The notes below the pieces were generated by a model. That model did not search any database. It saw only the letters and a list, made by a program, of their open reading frames with translations, and was not told where the DNA came from. Source: Yponomeuta sedellus (Eukaryota > Arthropoda > Insecta > Lepidoptera > Yponomeutidae). Taken from it: a stretch of DNA of 64,000 nucleotides. The DNA is taken from assembly GCA_934045075.1 (NCBI GenBank), contig OW203732.1, positions 21,184,279-21,248,278 of the forward strand. Direction: 5' to 3'. The position numbers were made by a program, and so were the translations under genes. This document shows, piece by piece, positions 40,789 to 51,871 of this stretch; within the stretch, counting starts at the first letter, position 1; each line of letters starts with the position of its first letter.

Positions 40789-41065
40789 TACATCATTCCG
40801 ATGTAAAACCTAATTGCAAAGGGGCTGCAAGTGATGCAAATTACTTCAGCCAGATGTCGCTGCCTGTACGTAACACAGAGAATGTTGTAGAGGTTCGAAA
40901 TTTTACTGATGCCGGTGAGTCGCCCATTAGCTCAGTTGGAAAGAGCGCTCGCACGGATAGCCAGAGGTCGCGGGTTCGAATCCCGGCATGGGTGGAATTT
41001 TCAGCCTCTAAATATGTTTTTAAAATTGTCTCTAGCACTGGTTAGTGCATTAAAAATAATAAGAT
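40789..41065 (+). mobile_element. tRNA-bearing repeat, B subfamily, single unit with 8-bp TSD
   Basis: CATATCTG lies at 40781-40788 and 41066-41073. The unit runs from TACATCATTCCGATG through the tRNA-like head (about 40920-40993) to GTGCATTAAAAATAATAAG. This defines the basic, non-folded element of about 277 bp with a central tRNA-like domain. Confidence 0.75.
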
Positions 41066-41079
41066 CATATCTGATTGCG

Positions 41080-41520
41080 ACCTATTTCTATGGTATTAAT
41101 TTTATTCCATTTCCGAATTTTCCTATGCCTTTGATAGTGTAGCTATATATAATAATACCACACTTATCTAATTTAAGGGCATATTTCCCGTTGGAGCACA
41201 TTTTCCTGTGCCGCATACGAAGAATTTACTTGTAGAATTAAATTCACTGGGATTATTTTCGTTCCTTTACAAAATCTTTTACACGACATCAAAGCTTGAG
41301 TCGTAAACGGAAATTGCTTGCATAATACTCTTGCAAATGCAACGCAAAATTTGGGACAACCCGGGAATCCTTATAAATATAAGTCCTCAATAACATTTAA
41401 CCCTTAAATGCTGTACATATCCATGCTTACAACTGAAGTTTTATCTAATTAATTTTATAAGTCTCTTATGTAATCCCTGGTGTACATGCAATAAAGAATA
41501 TTCTATCTATCTATATAATC
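41080..41520. repeat. Unassigned sequence ending in a LINE tail
   Basis: 41455-41515 reads CCTGGTGTACATGCAATAAA, then (CTAT)n, a LINE 3' end. 41080-41400 is not assigned. Confidence 0.45.
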
Positions 41521-41574
41521 ATTTACTTGACCTAACGAACCTAAATATCTCGATTTCATTGAACGGGGATCTCT

Positions 41575-42090
41575 CGGAAGCGAGGTATTCCGGTTCGATT
41601 CCAAGTGAGGGCATGACCTAGCAATGACCTTGTTTTTTAAGTATGTACAATTGTCAAGTTAAAGTGGCAGTACCACTTGCTAACTGTGAAGAAAAATATC
41701 GTGAGTAAAGATGAGCGTCTGAGGTGTTCATATACTTTAGCGCTTGAAGTTGTCAACCTGCGACGGGCACACCTGGTTATTAGACATAGACATAGACATA
41801 TTTATTCATAATTATAAGTTACACGTCAATTCATTACATTTGATAATTATTCCAGATAAAAATCGCATTTATATATTAAACATTAATAAATTCGGCAATT
41901 AATAATAGTCAATATAAAATATCAGACAACCATCGGTCAAACATAGTCAGACAATCAGTAGACTTAAAGCCAGCCATCATAATTATAAACCGTTTGCTTG
42001 ACAAGCCAGTTTTTTCAGAGAGAGATTACGCCCATAATCTCTCTCTGAAAGAAGATCTGTGTCCTGTAGTAGGACATTAGTAGTTTAGTA
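41575..42090 (+). repeat. W SINE split by an antisense tail repeat
   Basis: Head and body 41575-41780 (CGGTTCGATTCCAAGTGAGG); tail 42005-42090 (ATAATCTCTCTCTGAAAGAA; CCTGTAGTAGGACATTAGTA). The 225 bp between start with (ACATAG)n and TATTTATTCATAATTATAAG, probably an antisense LINE end. Confidence 0.6.
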
Positions 42091-42110
42091 AGTTTGTTGT
42101 ACGTTATCGT

Positions 42111-42470
42111 TATCAACCCTTGTATGTCCCCACTACTGGGGCACGCGTCTCTTTCTGCATCGCAGGAAGGATAGGCCATACTCCACCACGGGGACCAAGT
42201 CCGGGTTGGCGGAGGATTGTAAGACAGTGGCGGGCCTTACTGTCAGAAGTTATCAAGCCGCCCGTAAGGCCTCTGACATGGCTTAACGACTGCCATTATA
42301 CGACAGCCGTCACCAACGGCGTAACGTGCCTTGCAAAGCACGGAAGCGCTCGGAAAAATGCCACTAGCGGTAGTCACGGGACGCTCACCCATCCTGCACC
42401 TGACCACGCCTGTTGTTGCTTAACCAAGTGATTGATTCATATCACTCGGTTCGCTTAGGCCACGAGCGCT
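42111..42470 (-). repeat. 5S-like SINE, full length reference copy
   Basis: Minus-strand order: CACGAGCG-side head; GTGATATGAATCAATCACTT; TTAAGCAACAACAGGCGTGG; GGATGGGTGAGCGTCCCGTG; ACTACCGCTAGTGGCATTTT; body with GACAGTAAGGCCCGCCACTG; tail CCCCAGTAGTGGGGACATAC. TAAGCA to GGATGGG is 28 bases, the spacing I recall for box A and box C of 5S rRNA genes. Confidence 0.88.
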
Positions 42471-43338
42471 GGTTTGTTGTAGGTGATGATATAATGGATT
42501 GAGTATATTTATAAATTAATTGGAGACCCAGACACGGACATTGACATTGATAGCGACAGTATTCCAGCAGTTAGGCGACGGCTAACTGCGAACTTTTTTA
42601 GGAGTGAGTGAGTAGGCTCTCTTCTCATTATTTATGTATAAATCTTAGCTATATACATTTCCTTCTCAAATGCTTACATTTTAATTTTTTTTTCACTGAC
42701 ACTCGTTTTTTTGCGGTGACTTAATCTTAGTTAATCGTTAGTTTTAATATTTTGTGGCTATCAGTGGAAGCCTATTAATGACTTTCTGTTTCATATTTTT
42801 ATTAAATAGTATTAAGTTATGTAACGTCAATGGCTTTCTTAAAACTAAATAAATAAATAATCTGTGTATATTATAAATGTGTATATGTAAGTATTGCCAC
42901 CCCCACCTCCTTACTTTTAGTAATTTGTACTACCCACCCAGCCATTATCTACAAACCAAACGTTTGAAAATGCTACTTAGCATTAAGTACGCCTTTGTAC
43001 CACATACGATATGTTTTGTACAATAAAGAATTTAATAATAATAATATAAAACTTTCATTATAGATGTTAACTTTTTTCATTCTTTCAACAGCGTATTTGT
43101 GTCTGGGCACCGAATGACCCCACGAAGAGAGGGTTAAACACAAAACGGTTAGTTGCTCGCAGCGCGCCGATAAATTTTCATACGAATTCCAAGTGTTGTG
43201 CAGAGTTGGCCACTGGGGGTGGTTGGTTGCGTTGCCTGTAACACGATTTCCATAGTCCGGGTGATCTCTTCCGTTAGCTACTGTTGCTGTTAGTTGAATG
43301 AATGAATTGAATGAATAAATGAATGAATGATATTATTT
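42471..43338. other. No gene recognised
   Basis: AT-rich. It ends in a (GAAT)n tract at 43295-43330. At 42985-43050 a stretch TTTTGTACAATAAAGAATTT resembles a LINE end. Confidence 0.4.
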
Positions 43339-43654
43339 ATTGCTAATAATATGCCAAAATACAATTGTATGTAATAACCTAAGTGTCTCAATTATGAGGT
43401 ACATAGTTGATACAGCTATTTACAAATACAATGCTTGTTTGACTCTAGCATCTGTGGTAGATGAGAACTTCTACAGAGTCAGCAGCTGTCAGCGCCTTCT
43501 CAGACATATTTTCACAGTTATATCACTATAATATTGTTTAATATTTGGTCTAGTTAAAACATAAAGCGATATTGAAAAAAAAAATTATTTCTTATAATTT
43601 AGCACTTAAATTCATTTCATTATTTAGCATGCAACTATTGATATCTGCGCATGG

Positions 43655-43735
43655 CGTGTGTTTGTATGTGTGTGTATTTAAGTGTGTGAGGGTGTGTTTG
43701 TGTATGTGTATATATGTGTGTGTGTGGATAGTAGT
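43655..43735. repeat. Imperfect (TG)n microsatellite
   Basis: TG-rich tract with interruptions. Non-coding. Confidence 0.85.
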
Positions 43736-44294
43736 ATCTATTACTATTTGAGGTCATGTGTTGCGACTAGAGATGGGCACGTACCCAAGTAAATACCCAT
43801 TTTTTGGATATTCCCAAACACGCACCCGGTAAATACCTGTATGCACCTATTTGCTGGGTATATAAAATAAGCGTCTTTCAATTAGTATGAAATCATTCAT
43901 ATTAAAATCAAAGTATGCCAATCAGTTCTGATCAATGTTCCTTACCTTAATTACGTCTTAGCAATTTTTCGTTTAACTTATATTTACAAAGTTATCCGAG
44001 TTTTAGTTATTTATTTGTACTGGAACAAATATATCATAGTCATAATATTTTTATACTTTAGCGCAAACGCTACGCAATCGCGGCGAGCCCGCTGTGAAAT
44101 GGCATCGCTTTCAAATTGCTCGTAAACCGCTAGTGTGGTAGGGTTTTTAGTTTTAAGGTATATCTTGGTGGTTGGCACTTATAAATCTTTTTGATAAGGT
44201 ATAATGTAGTCTAGGCAACATTTTTGTTTAATTAACTTAACTACATGATATATTATGAATGTTCGACTTGTGACACACCACAAAAATATGTTTA
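43736..44294. other. No gene; possible hAT-like left end
   Basis: TAGAGATGGGCACGTACCCA at 43769 with the repeated (A/T)AAATACC(C/T) motif looks like the start of a hAT-type MITE, but I find no matching right end. Confidence 0.3.
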
Positions 44295-44490
44295 TGGCTT
44301 TATTTTACGACCAAATAGGGGACGTATTAGCAGAGGGGAAGATAAAAAGTACCCAAACCGGCGTGCATGCATGCTACGACTTATGAACGTTGATGAGGCG
44401 AAGGTGCTCTGTCAGGATCGTGGCATGTGGTAGTCCCTGGTCTCTGCCTACCCCTCTGAGATACAGGCATGAGGTTATGTATGTAGCTAT
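44295..44490 (+). pseudogene. LINE ORF2 C-terminus, family K
   Basis: Translation from about 44305 reads DQIGDVLAEGKIKSTQTGVHACYD with a frame slip, then RLMNVDEAKVLCQDRGMW and a stop just after. A decayed relative of 33041-33255, ending in ATGTATGTA. Confidence 0.55.
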
Positions 44491-45344
44491 GTATTTTAAA
44501 TTTTTTTCTCAAGTTTTATACATTTTATATTGTATACAGGCAATGTTACTCCAATATAACTTTGATGAAGAGGCTTTAGGGCGAGTTTTCCAAAACTTGC
44601 TTTACTTTATGTCTATACAATACATGTATAGACATCGTGTTTCCATTAACAAAATATAAAAAATAAAATCACAAAATCATTCCAAACATCCACAAATCCG
44701 AGAAAACAAAAAATTGCGTCTCATCAACAAAAAAAACGTAGCAAATAAAATCAATCCGCAAAGAAAAGCAGAAAATATCAGCTCAATCAGCCGACAATAT
44801 TATTACAGACTCTGAAACATATTCCAATTGCGAATGTCTTGCGACCAACGACCGTGGCCCCGCCTTCCTCTCATCATAACACCCATTCGATGCAAAACTT
44901 CCCAAGGGAGCGCGGGGAACGGAAGATCATTGTAAAATTGCTGCCTAGTTAAGACTGGACTTGACCAGCTCGCTTGGTCTCCAATTTCGCCCGCGCCACG
45001 CCCGTTTTATGCAAAGTTGCGTAGCAAAAATGAGCTGGCAGAGGTCAGTGTAAAATTGCTGTATGGTTAAGGCTCCGGAACTTGGTTAATTCAACGCTAA
45101 ACAAGACGTGAGGGGAATATTAGCGCGCAACTTCGTTAGGGCTGTTCGATATCCACTCTTATGTGTGAGAGGCTAAAGATGCATGGCCTAGGTTAGTTCA
45201 TGGAGATGAGAGGTCAGTACGTGCGACGCTCTGTAATACCAGCTTTGGTCTACCCACGGTATAACACGGACGATTTTAATCTAAACTAACCCTTACTGCA
45301 CCAGGGGACCGTTGTCAGTTTTTAGTTTATAATAATTACTTTAT
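44491..45344. other. No gene recognised
   Basis: GC-richer sequence at 44860-45130 holds two diverged copies of TGTAAAATTGCTGCCTAGTT-like sequence (44932 and 45050). No frame is convincing. Confidence 0.35.
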
Positions 45345-45930
45345 ACTTTACTAACTGTCCCGCTGAAGGAAGTCGTCGTGAGAGAACCTGAGCTTCTGAA
45401 GTATTCACATACCTAAGCGCAAGAAATTGCCAATCCGCGGCCAATCCCTGCAATATTTGTGTGCCCTGTGGGTAAAATGAAGAGATCCAATTTATTCCGA
45501 ACACCTATAATGTAATTAACACCTATCATGTTGACAAACTAGCTATGCCCCGCGGTGTTACTCGAGGTTTATCGATTTAACCATGGGAATAAGATATTTT
45601 CCCGTAGTAGAACGTAGTCCATGTATCCAGGGTGTCAGCTAACTCCAAACAAAATTTTACTAAAGTTGCTCCAGTCGTTTACATGTGAAGAAGTAACAAA
45701 CATACTCACTCACAAACTTTCGCCTTTAAAATATTAGTGTGTTGATGTGATGTGATAAATGTGTTGATTTGATTTGTATGGGCATGCGGAGTAATTAGGC
45801 TCGTTTTCTTTATCTCTGAGAGAATGCCTGTGCCTTTATTTTATTCGTACGATAACCCCAAAAAATTTTGCTTCCCACGCTTTGGGCGTGTCTTTTCTAT
45901 TGCTTCCTTTATATAAAGCATGCTTCGATA
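45345..45930. other. W SINE fragment then unassigned sequence
   Basis: 45345-45440 has W body blocks (GTCGTGAGAGAACCTGAGC; AGAAATTGCCAATCCGCGG). The rest is unassigned. Confidence 0.35.
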
Positions 45931-45932
45931 TC

Positions 45933-46165
45933 GATATCAACCCTTGTACTCGTACGTCTTCACTGCAGCGGCACGGGCCTCTTTCTGCATCGCAGTATGG
46001 ACGGCCATACTCCACCACGGGGGCCAAGTCGGGGTTGGTGGAGGATTGTAAGGTAGCGGCGGGCCTTACAGTCTGAAGTTATCAAGCCACCCATAAGGCC
46101 TCTGACAAAAGCATGCTTAAAAAGCATGAAAATGAGGCAAACGTAAATCAGATTTATATCTACGA
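45933..46165 (-). repeat. 5S-like SINE 3' half with a 62-bp foreign segment
   Basis: Tail and body 45933-46108, then at 46105-46165 a segment AAGCATGCTTAAAAAGCATG...ATCTACGAAGT that also occurs inside the copy at 48097-48499. Confidence 0.7.
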
Positions 46166-46587
46166 AGTTTTTAAGTTTTTACCAGTACAGGATGAAGGTA
46201 GTTGTTGAAGAAACCGCTCTAATTCAAGGGTCATATTTGTGTTTTCTTTGTAAACTAGAAGGGATAATGAGGTCCTGTTTGAGTAGTTTGAGAAGTTTAA
46301 GATGTTGAGGAACGTCGACGAGGTTTGTCTTGCCTGTTAAGGGATTAGTTTGGAGATGTTTTAGGTGCAATTAGAGTCCCCGAAATGACGTACTCACTGA
46401 TTCCGTACGTCTAGCGCACCCTGGGTAACAATCAGCGAATAACGCTGATTACCAAATCCTTTGACCATGATTGCTAGCCGTCGACACGCTAAGAAGAAAA
46501 AGCTTGAGAAATGATATAACTTAGACCTTTACATCACTTAGATTTAAGAAATCACGGTTGTATTCTTTTTCTGGCTATGCAATAAAG

Positions 46588-46767
46588 AGTTAAGCAAGAA
46601 CAGGCAAGGTCAGGTGCAGGATGGGCGACCGTCCCGTGACGCTAGTGGCAATTTTTCCCTGCGCTTCCGCGCTTCACAAGGCACGTTAAGCCGTTGGTGC
46701 CGGCTGTCATGTGAAGTCGTTGAGCCATCTCAGAGGCCCTATAGGCGGCTTGATAACTTTTGGCAGT
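46588..46767 (+). repeat. 5S-like SINE, sense, promoter half
   Basis: TTAAGCAAGAACAGGCAAGG and GGATGGGCGACCGTCCCGTG at the conserved 28-base spacing, then the start of the body. Confidence 0.75.
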
Positions 46768-46990
46768 AAATTCCCACTGCTGAGGCACGGGTCTCTTCCT
46801 GCATCGCACAAAAGTTAGGACCTACTGCACCACGGGGACCAAGTCCGGGTTGATAGGGGATTGTAAGACAGTGGCGGGCCTTAATGTAAGAAGTTATCAA
46901 GCCGCCCATGAGCCCTCTAACATGGCTAAACGACTGCCATTACATGACAGCCGGTACCAACGGCTTAACGTGCCTTGCAAAGCACGTTAA
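46768..46990 (-). repeat. 5S-like SINE, 3' two thirds
   Basis: Tail CCCACTGCTGAGGCACGGGT to CCTTGCAAAGCACGTTAAG. It sits tail-side against the preceding sense copy. Confidence 0.75.
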
Positions 46991-47004
46991 GCTATATAAA
47001 TAAC

Positions 47005-47200
47005 ATAACATAACATTTACATACAGGCACATACATTGCTTCTGGCCCCACACTAGGATACCCTGTGTCGTGGGAACCAGCAATAACGACATCACAAATA
47101 TCAAGACCTAGGGTTTTTTTGTCCCAGCCGGGATTCGAGCCCGGGACCTCTTGCATGGTAAGCAGATGCGCTACCGCTACGCCACAGAGGTCGTCATCAC
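47005..47200 (-). repeat. tRNA SINE type G, antisense, near full length
   Basis: ATAACATAACATTTACATAC tail, AAGACCTAGGGTTTTTTTG junction, and the head GGGATTCGAGCCCGGGACCT to CGCTACGCCACAGAGGTCGT. Confidence 0.8.
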
Positions 47201-47643
47201 AATATGTAGATAAAAAAGGCCATAATAATTATTTACTGCTCATTATGAAACTCATGCAACAAAGTCACTGTAGCAGCCAACAAAAGTTAATAATATGGAA
47301 TTTGGTTCCAAGTTAAGTTGAGTCTGCATGTAATTAGCGCGTTTCCAAATAAACGTCCATAGCGAAATTAAAAACTGATTGTTCTGTAATTAAGCAGTAT
47401 TTAACTCCACTCTCAACAGCTCGACGATTGACACCCGGAAGTGAATTGAAAAGGACAGAAGGGCAGCTGCAGCCGCAGGGTTTATTGTACAATGTGATAT
47501 CAACCCTTTTTATGTCCCCACTGCTGAGGCACGGGTCTCTTCCTGTATATCAGGTATCTACGGGGTATTTTTATGTAGTTTATAAAAGTCCTACTGCAGG
47601 GCACAGGCCTTCTCTCAGAGAGCGATACAGTATGGACTTAATT
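47201..47643. other. Unassigned, with small 5S-like SINE and W SINE fragments
   Basis: 47503-47555 is a 5S-like SINE tail; 47565-47643 an antisense W tail (CCTACTGCAGGGCACAGGCC). The remainder is unassigned. Confidence 0.45.
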
Positions 47644-47644
47644 A

Positions 47645-47944
47645 CAGTGCAACACGAGAAATAAGTCCCACGGATGTACCTGCGCAGATGACCAAATTTT
47701 GGATGTGCGGCAAGTTGATCGACCAATCAGATAGTTTCATTCAACGTCATCGATGCAGGTGACTATTAGTTTGGCAATATTAGAGTGAGTGAAATAGGTA
47801 GGGCTACTGCGGCAATAAATTCTGCACCTTAACCGTATCGGTTAAAGATCATGTTGAATGTACTTATAGCTTCGGGTACTTTCGTTACACTTCTTCCTAG
47901 TCTGCGCCAATGTAGATTCGTAGTACGATAGATGTGTAGTACTG
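47645..47944. mobile_element. MITE family T, copy 1 (300 bp)
   Basis: Flanked by TA. Ends CAGTGCAACACGAGAAATAA and, inverted, CAGTACTACACATC. Body shared with 53499-53838 (GATGTACCTGCGCAGATGAC; CTTAACCGTATCGGTTAAAG). Confidence 0.85.
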
Positions 47945-47959
47945 TACCACCGTGAATTG

Positions 47960-48090
47960 GTCAGTTCAACCTTCGGTCTGTTGCCGTGGTCACAGGTTGA
48001 CTGAACAGTCAATTATTGTAGTAAGGGCGGGTGATCTACCCTAAAGTCGCTTTTAGTTTTTCGCAGAGCGCCAACGTACAGCACTCACTG
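47960..48090. repeat. CGACGTTTCGG-type repeat fragment
   Basis: TGCCGTGGTCACAGGTTGAC and GTCAATTATTGTAGTAAGGG. Short and diverged. Confidence 0.4.
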
Positions 48091-48096
48091 CTATTC

Positions 48097-48499
48097 GATA
48101 TCAACCCACTGCTGGGGCACGGGTCTCTTCCTGCAGCGCAGGAAAATTAGGCTATACTCCACCACGGGGGCCAAGTCCGGGTAGGTGGAGGATTGTAAGA
48201 CAGTGGCGGGTCTTACTGTCAGAAGTTATCAAGCCGCCCCATAAGGTCTCTGACAAAAGCGTGCTTAAAAAGTATGACAATGAGACAAATATGAATCAGA
48301 CTTAAATCTACGAAGTGGCTTAACGACTGCCAGTACATGACAGCCGGCACCAACGGCTTAACGTGCCTTGCGGAGCACTGAAGCTTAATGACATTAGCGG
48401 TAATCACGGGACGGTCACCCATCCCGCACCTGACCGTGCCTGTTGTTGCTTAACTCAAGTGATTGATTCCAATCGGTTTGACTAGGCCACAAGCGCTTC
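48097..48499 (-). repeat. 5S-like SINE with the 62-bp internal segment
   Basis: Full length apart from an insertion at about 48252-48315 (AAGCGTGCTTAAAAAGTATG...CTACGAAGT) also present at 46105-46165. Confidence 0.8.
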
Positions 48500-48822
48500 A
48501 CAACTATTCGTGAGGCGTTAGGAATACTTCTGTACATTGCAAGTGGGTGATGCCAATTTGATTTACGTCGCCACTCGACTGCGTGGAATGTACAGGGGGC
48601 TCCGTAATAAACCCGAGTTATTTATGGCCCTGGCAGCATCCTGTATTGTTTGTTTGTTTCGCTGGTTGTTGCGGACTCCGGGTGCAATAACAGCGAGCGA
48701 ATGATGAGTTTCGGGAACAAGTTCGAAGATCGACCTTTCGACCTTCCCGCGGGGTGTAACAACACCTTTTTTAACATTATTGGAAAAACAGAGGGATGGA
48801 TGGATTTTCACTCCATGTGATT
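48500..48822. other. No gene recognised
   Basis: GC-richer sequence with a minus-strand 98-codon frame running into the next SINE; not convincing. Confidence 0.35.
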
Positions 48823-49040
48823 CGATATCAACCCATGAATGTCCCCACTGCTGGGGCACGGGATTCTACCGAGGAAGGTTAGGCCATACTCCACCACGGG
48901 GGCCAAGTCCGGGTAGGTGGAGGATTGTAAGACAGTGGCGGGCCTTACTGTCATAAGTTATCAAGCCACCCATAAGGCCTCTGACACGGCTAAACGACTG
49001 TCATTACATGACAGCCGGCATCAACGGCTTAACGTGTCTA
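48823..49040 (-). repeat. 5S-like SINE, 3' two thirds
   Basis: CCCACTGCTGGGGCACGGGA to CATCAACGGCTTAACGTG. Head absent. Confidence 0.75.
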
Positions 49041-49671
49041 TGTAATTATAAAGTTCAAATGTTTGAACTAAAACTTTCGTAAGCACAACACATTGTGGGC
49101 AAAGTTCAAATTGTTTAATATTTTTTATTAGCGTTTTGCTTACACTTATTCGTTCTTGAAGTAGCCTACAAACGTCTTACTGCAGGGCACAGGCCTTCTC
49201 TGAGGCAGAGAGTATGGGATTAATGACCACGCGTGTCCATCGTGGATTGGTAATGTTCAGCGCTGAGATAAATAGATAGATAGAGAAAATTATGCAACCA
49301 TGATTTCTTAATGTAAGTAATGTTATAAAATTGGCGTTCTTATCGGTTAGAGCGATCCCTTCCAGACAACCTTTGTAAAAAGTAAAAAAGTTAAAATAAT
49401 TTATTTGCCAGAACATGGGTACCAAAGTACTTAAATTTTTTTTTGTCAAGATCCATCATGATCTACCGACCGGTGTGCAAATTTTGGATGGAGTGGATTA
49501 GATTAAGAGTATACTTGACAGGTGCATGTATGTGAAAACGAAAATATATTGATACCAAGTAGCAAAAGAAAATGGCTGAGGCATTTGAACGCCTCAGACT
49601 CTCGGGTTTCCTTAAAATGTTTTCCTTCACAGTTAGCGAGTGGTACTAGCTTATACTATTCATTCATTAAT
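49041..49671. repeat. W SINE fragments and an antisense LINE tail
   Basis: 49155-49260 antisense W tail and body; 49262-49390 antisense LINE end starting in (ATAG)n; 49570-49650 another antisense W body piece (GAACGCCTCAGACTCTCGGG). Confidence 0.5.
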
Positions 49672-50028
49672 CATCAACCCACTATGTCTCCACCGAGGAG
49701 CACGGGTCTCTTCCCTGAAGGAGGTATAGGCCATGCTCCGCCACGAGATCAATTCCGGATGGGTCGAGGCTTGCAAGACTAGTGGCTAGTTGTACTAATA
49801 GAAGTTTTCAGGCCGCCTTAAGGCCTCTGAATTGGCTTAACGACAGCCTTTTCATCGATGGCAGCCGGCACCAACTACTTAACGTGCCTCGCAAAGCACG
49901 GAACCGCTCGGGAAAATGCCACCATGACCACTACCGTTAGTCACGCATCCATGCACTGAACGCGCCCTATGTTGCTTAACCTTCGCGATCGTTTAAGATC
50001 ACTCAAGGAGCCGGGGCTACGAGCGATT
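49672..50028 (-). repeat. 5S-like SINE, subfamily 2, full length
   Basis: Minus-strand order: CTCGTAGCCCCGGCTCC; TGAGTGATCTTAAACGATCG; GGTTAAGCAACATAGGGCGC; GGATGCGTGACTAACGGTAG; body; tail CTCGGTGGAGACATAGTGGG. The same 28-base TAAGCA to GGATG spacing is kept although the sequence is much diverged from subfamily 1. Confidence 0.8.
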
Positions 50029-50224
50029 AGCTTATACTATAGATGAATCTAATTCCGACCACACCCTGTATAAACGGAAGCCTAGCGCCTTTCCATTTGT
50101 ACTTGTTTGCACGAACAATTCGTGTTCTTCTAAGCGAGTTACCGCCGCCGCATTTGACAGTAGGATTTACTTGCGCCGGATTGTTCGGCCCCTCATTGCT
50201 TACATTACTTCCCGAGCGGTTTTA

Positions 50225-50392
50225 CACTTGGAAAATACGTAGAGTAAGGGGGAGTAGGGTAGGCTAGGGTACCGTAAGGATTAGAGAAGGGTAGAGTAGA
50301 TAAGAATAGGGTAAAGAGAGATAAGTAGAGTAGTACGGTAGCTTAGGGTAGAATAGTTCAGGATAGAATAGAGTAGGATAGGGTAGAGGTAC
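50225..50392 (+). repeat. Degenerate pentanucleotide repeat (TAGRR)n
   Basis: About 30 five-base units of the type TAGGG, TAGAG, TAGAA, GGATA in phase for roughly 160 bp. Related to but not the same as the insect telomere repeat TTAGG. Confidence 0.75.
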
Positions 50393-50960
50393 AGACAGGC
50401 TGTACAAGGGCCGGTGGACTCTATTTGCGCGGCAAAAGAGTTTTTCGATCCGTGTTTTTGTACTGAATTACAATGTAAACTTTTACAATATAAAAATAAT
50501 TGGTTTGTGATATTAGGAACATCATAAGTAGTTATAAATAGATAGAGAACACTTTATTGCATACAAAAATGGAAATTACACAAATATTTCTTAACCTACG
50601 CTGAGTTATACTGCTTAAAGGTTATTTAAAAAAATGTATGTATAAATGTAATGTTTTTTTGAAAACACATACTTCGAACCTTATCCCTATCTCCAGTTGA
50701 GTCTAAAGGGAAGAGCGGGTGATCGTGCTCTTCCACTATAAAGGGAAATTTCCCGCCAGGCAGATCGTATGCCTGGGGACGGCCGGTCCAACAATTGTTA
50801 GTCGGACGTTATATTTATGGTATGTCATTGAAACACTTTGATTGCGCGATGCAGGAATGTTGTAGTTTGTACCGCGCGCAGAGTAGACATGTGCTCGCAA
50901 CAAGTCCATCCAGGTTAAGCACGATGAAGTAGAGCACGTTGGACAATTGGTTACGTCTGC
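50393..50960. other. No gene; short duplication and antisense LINE tail
   Basis: 50410-50465 (CGGCAAAAGAGTTTTTCGAT) recurs at about 52820-52880. 50545-50615 is an antisense LINE tail (ATAGATAGAGAACACTTTAT). Confidence 0.4.
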
Positions 50961-51152
50961 TGTCGATAGATGGCAGTCGTTAAGCGTCAGGGGCCTTAGG
51001 GCGGCTTGAAAACTTCTGACAGTAAGACCAGCCACTAGTCTTGCAAGCCTCCACCAATCCGGGCTTAGCCCCCGTGGTGGAGTATGGCCTATACCTTCCT
51101 CAGGGAAGAGACCCATGGCCCTCGGTGGGGACATAATGGGTTGATGATAATG
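50961..51152 (+). repeat. 5S-like SINE, subfamily 2, 3' half
   Basis: GATGGCAGTCGTTAAGCGTC to CTCGGTGGGGACATAATGGG plus TTGATGATAATGATT. Confidence 0.7.
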
Positions 51153-51587
51153 ATTGTGTCCATTCAGGTTAGTCAGCAGAGTTTAAGGCGTAAGTTTATG
51201 AACTATCATAAATTAACACCTATTTCCCGAAGGGGTAGGCTGAGACCGGGGTCTGTCACTTGCCACGGTCCTGACAAATTTCTCTTGGCAAAGTTTAATT
51301 ATGGCGTGTCAAAACGGAGCCTGATTCTGACTGGGCGAGAGCAACGAAAAAATAATGTGCACTACGTATTAATTTTAAAAAAGTTTTAGAATACAAACAT
51401 TTTGTTGTACATAAAAAAAGGTATTCAGACCTTATCACTAAAAACGATCTCTTCTAGACAACCAAAACAATTACACGGTTAAACAATGTGCAGGCTTGAA
51501 AGACATTTACAAACGTTTTGCTCTTACTAAAAATATAATTAAACAAGAAACAATATGTCTGAACAGAAATGTTTATATTTATATGAG
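51153..51587. other. Family K tail (-) and LINE tail (-) fragments
   Basis: 51205-51280 antisense family K end (GAAGGGGTAGGCTGAGACCG); 51430-51480 antisense LINE end (GATCTCTTCTAGACAACC). No gene. Confidence 0.4.
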
Positions 51588-51830
51588 ACGGCCTCGGTGG
51601 CGCAGCGGTTTGGCACGCTGACTGTAAGATCGAAGGTTCCGAGTTCAATCCCCGGCCGGGTCAAACTAGGAAACGAACTTTTCTAGTTTGTCTCGGGTCT
51701 TGGATGTTATCTACCTATGTATATTGTATTAAAATCTATCGTCGAGTTAGCGCCTATAACACAAGTCATTTAGTTGTACTTAGTATAGGGCTAACGAGAT
51801 CTGTGTAGTAATATGTCCATGAATATTTAA
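51588..51830 (+). repeat. tRNA SINE type 3, uninterrupted
   Basis: GGCCTCGGTGGCGCAGCGG, GTTCAATCCCCGGCCGGG, body, TTTAGTTGTACTTAGTATAG. The reference for the split copy at 8104-8625. Confidence 0.8.
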
Positions 51831-51871
51831 AAAAAAGTTAATGTTTAAAATTTAAAATATAATACACTTTG

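Noticed and set aside
42495..42605. Acidic C-terminal exon (DPDTDIDIDSD frame)
   Set aside because: Short, flanked directly by a 5S-like SINE, with no splice acceptor or family match. Could be chance.
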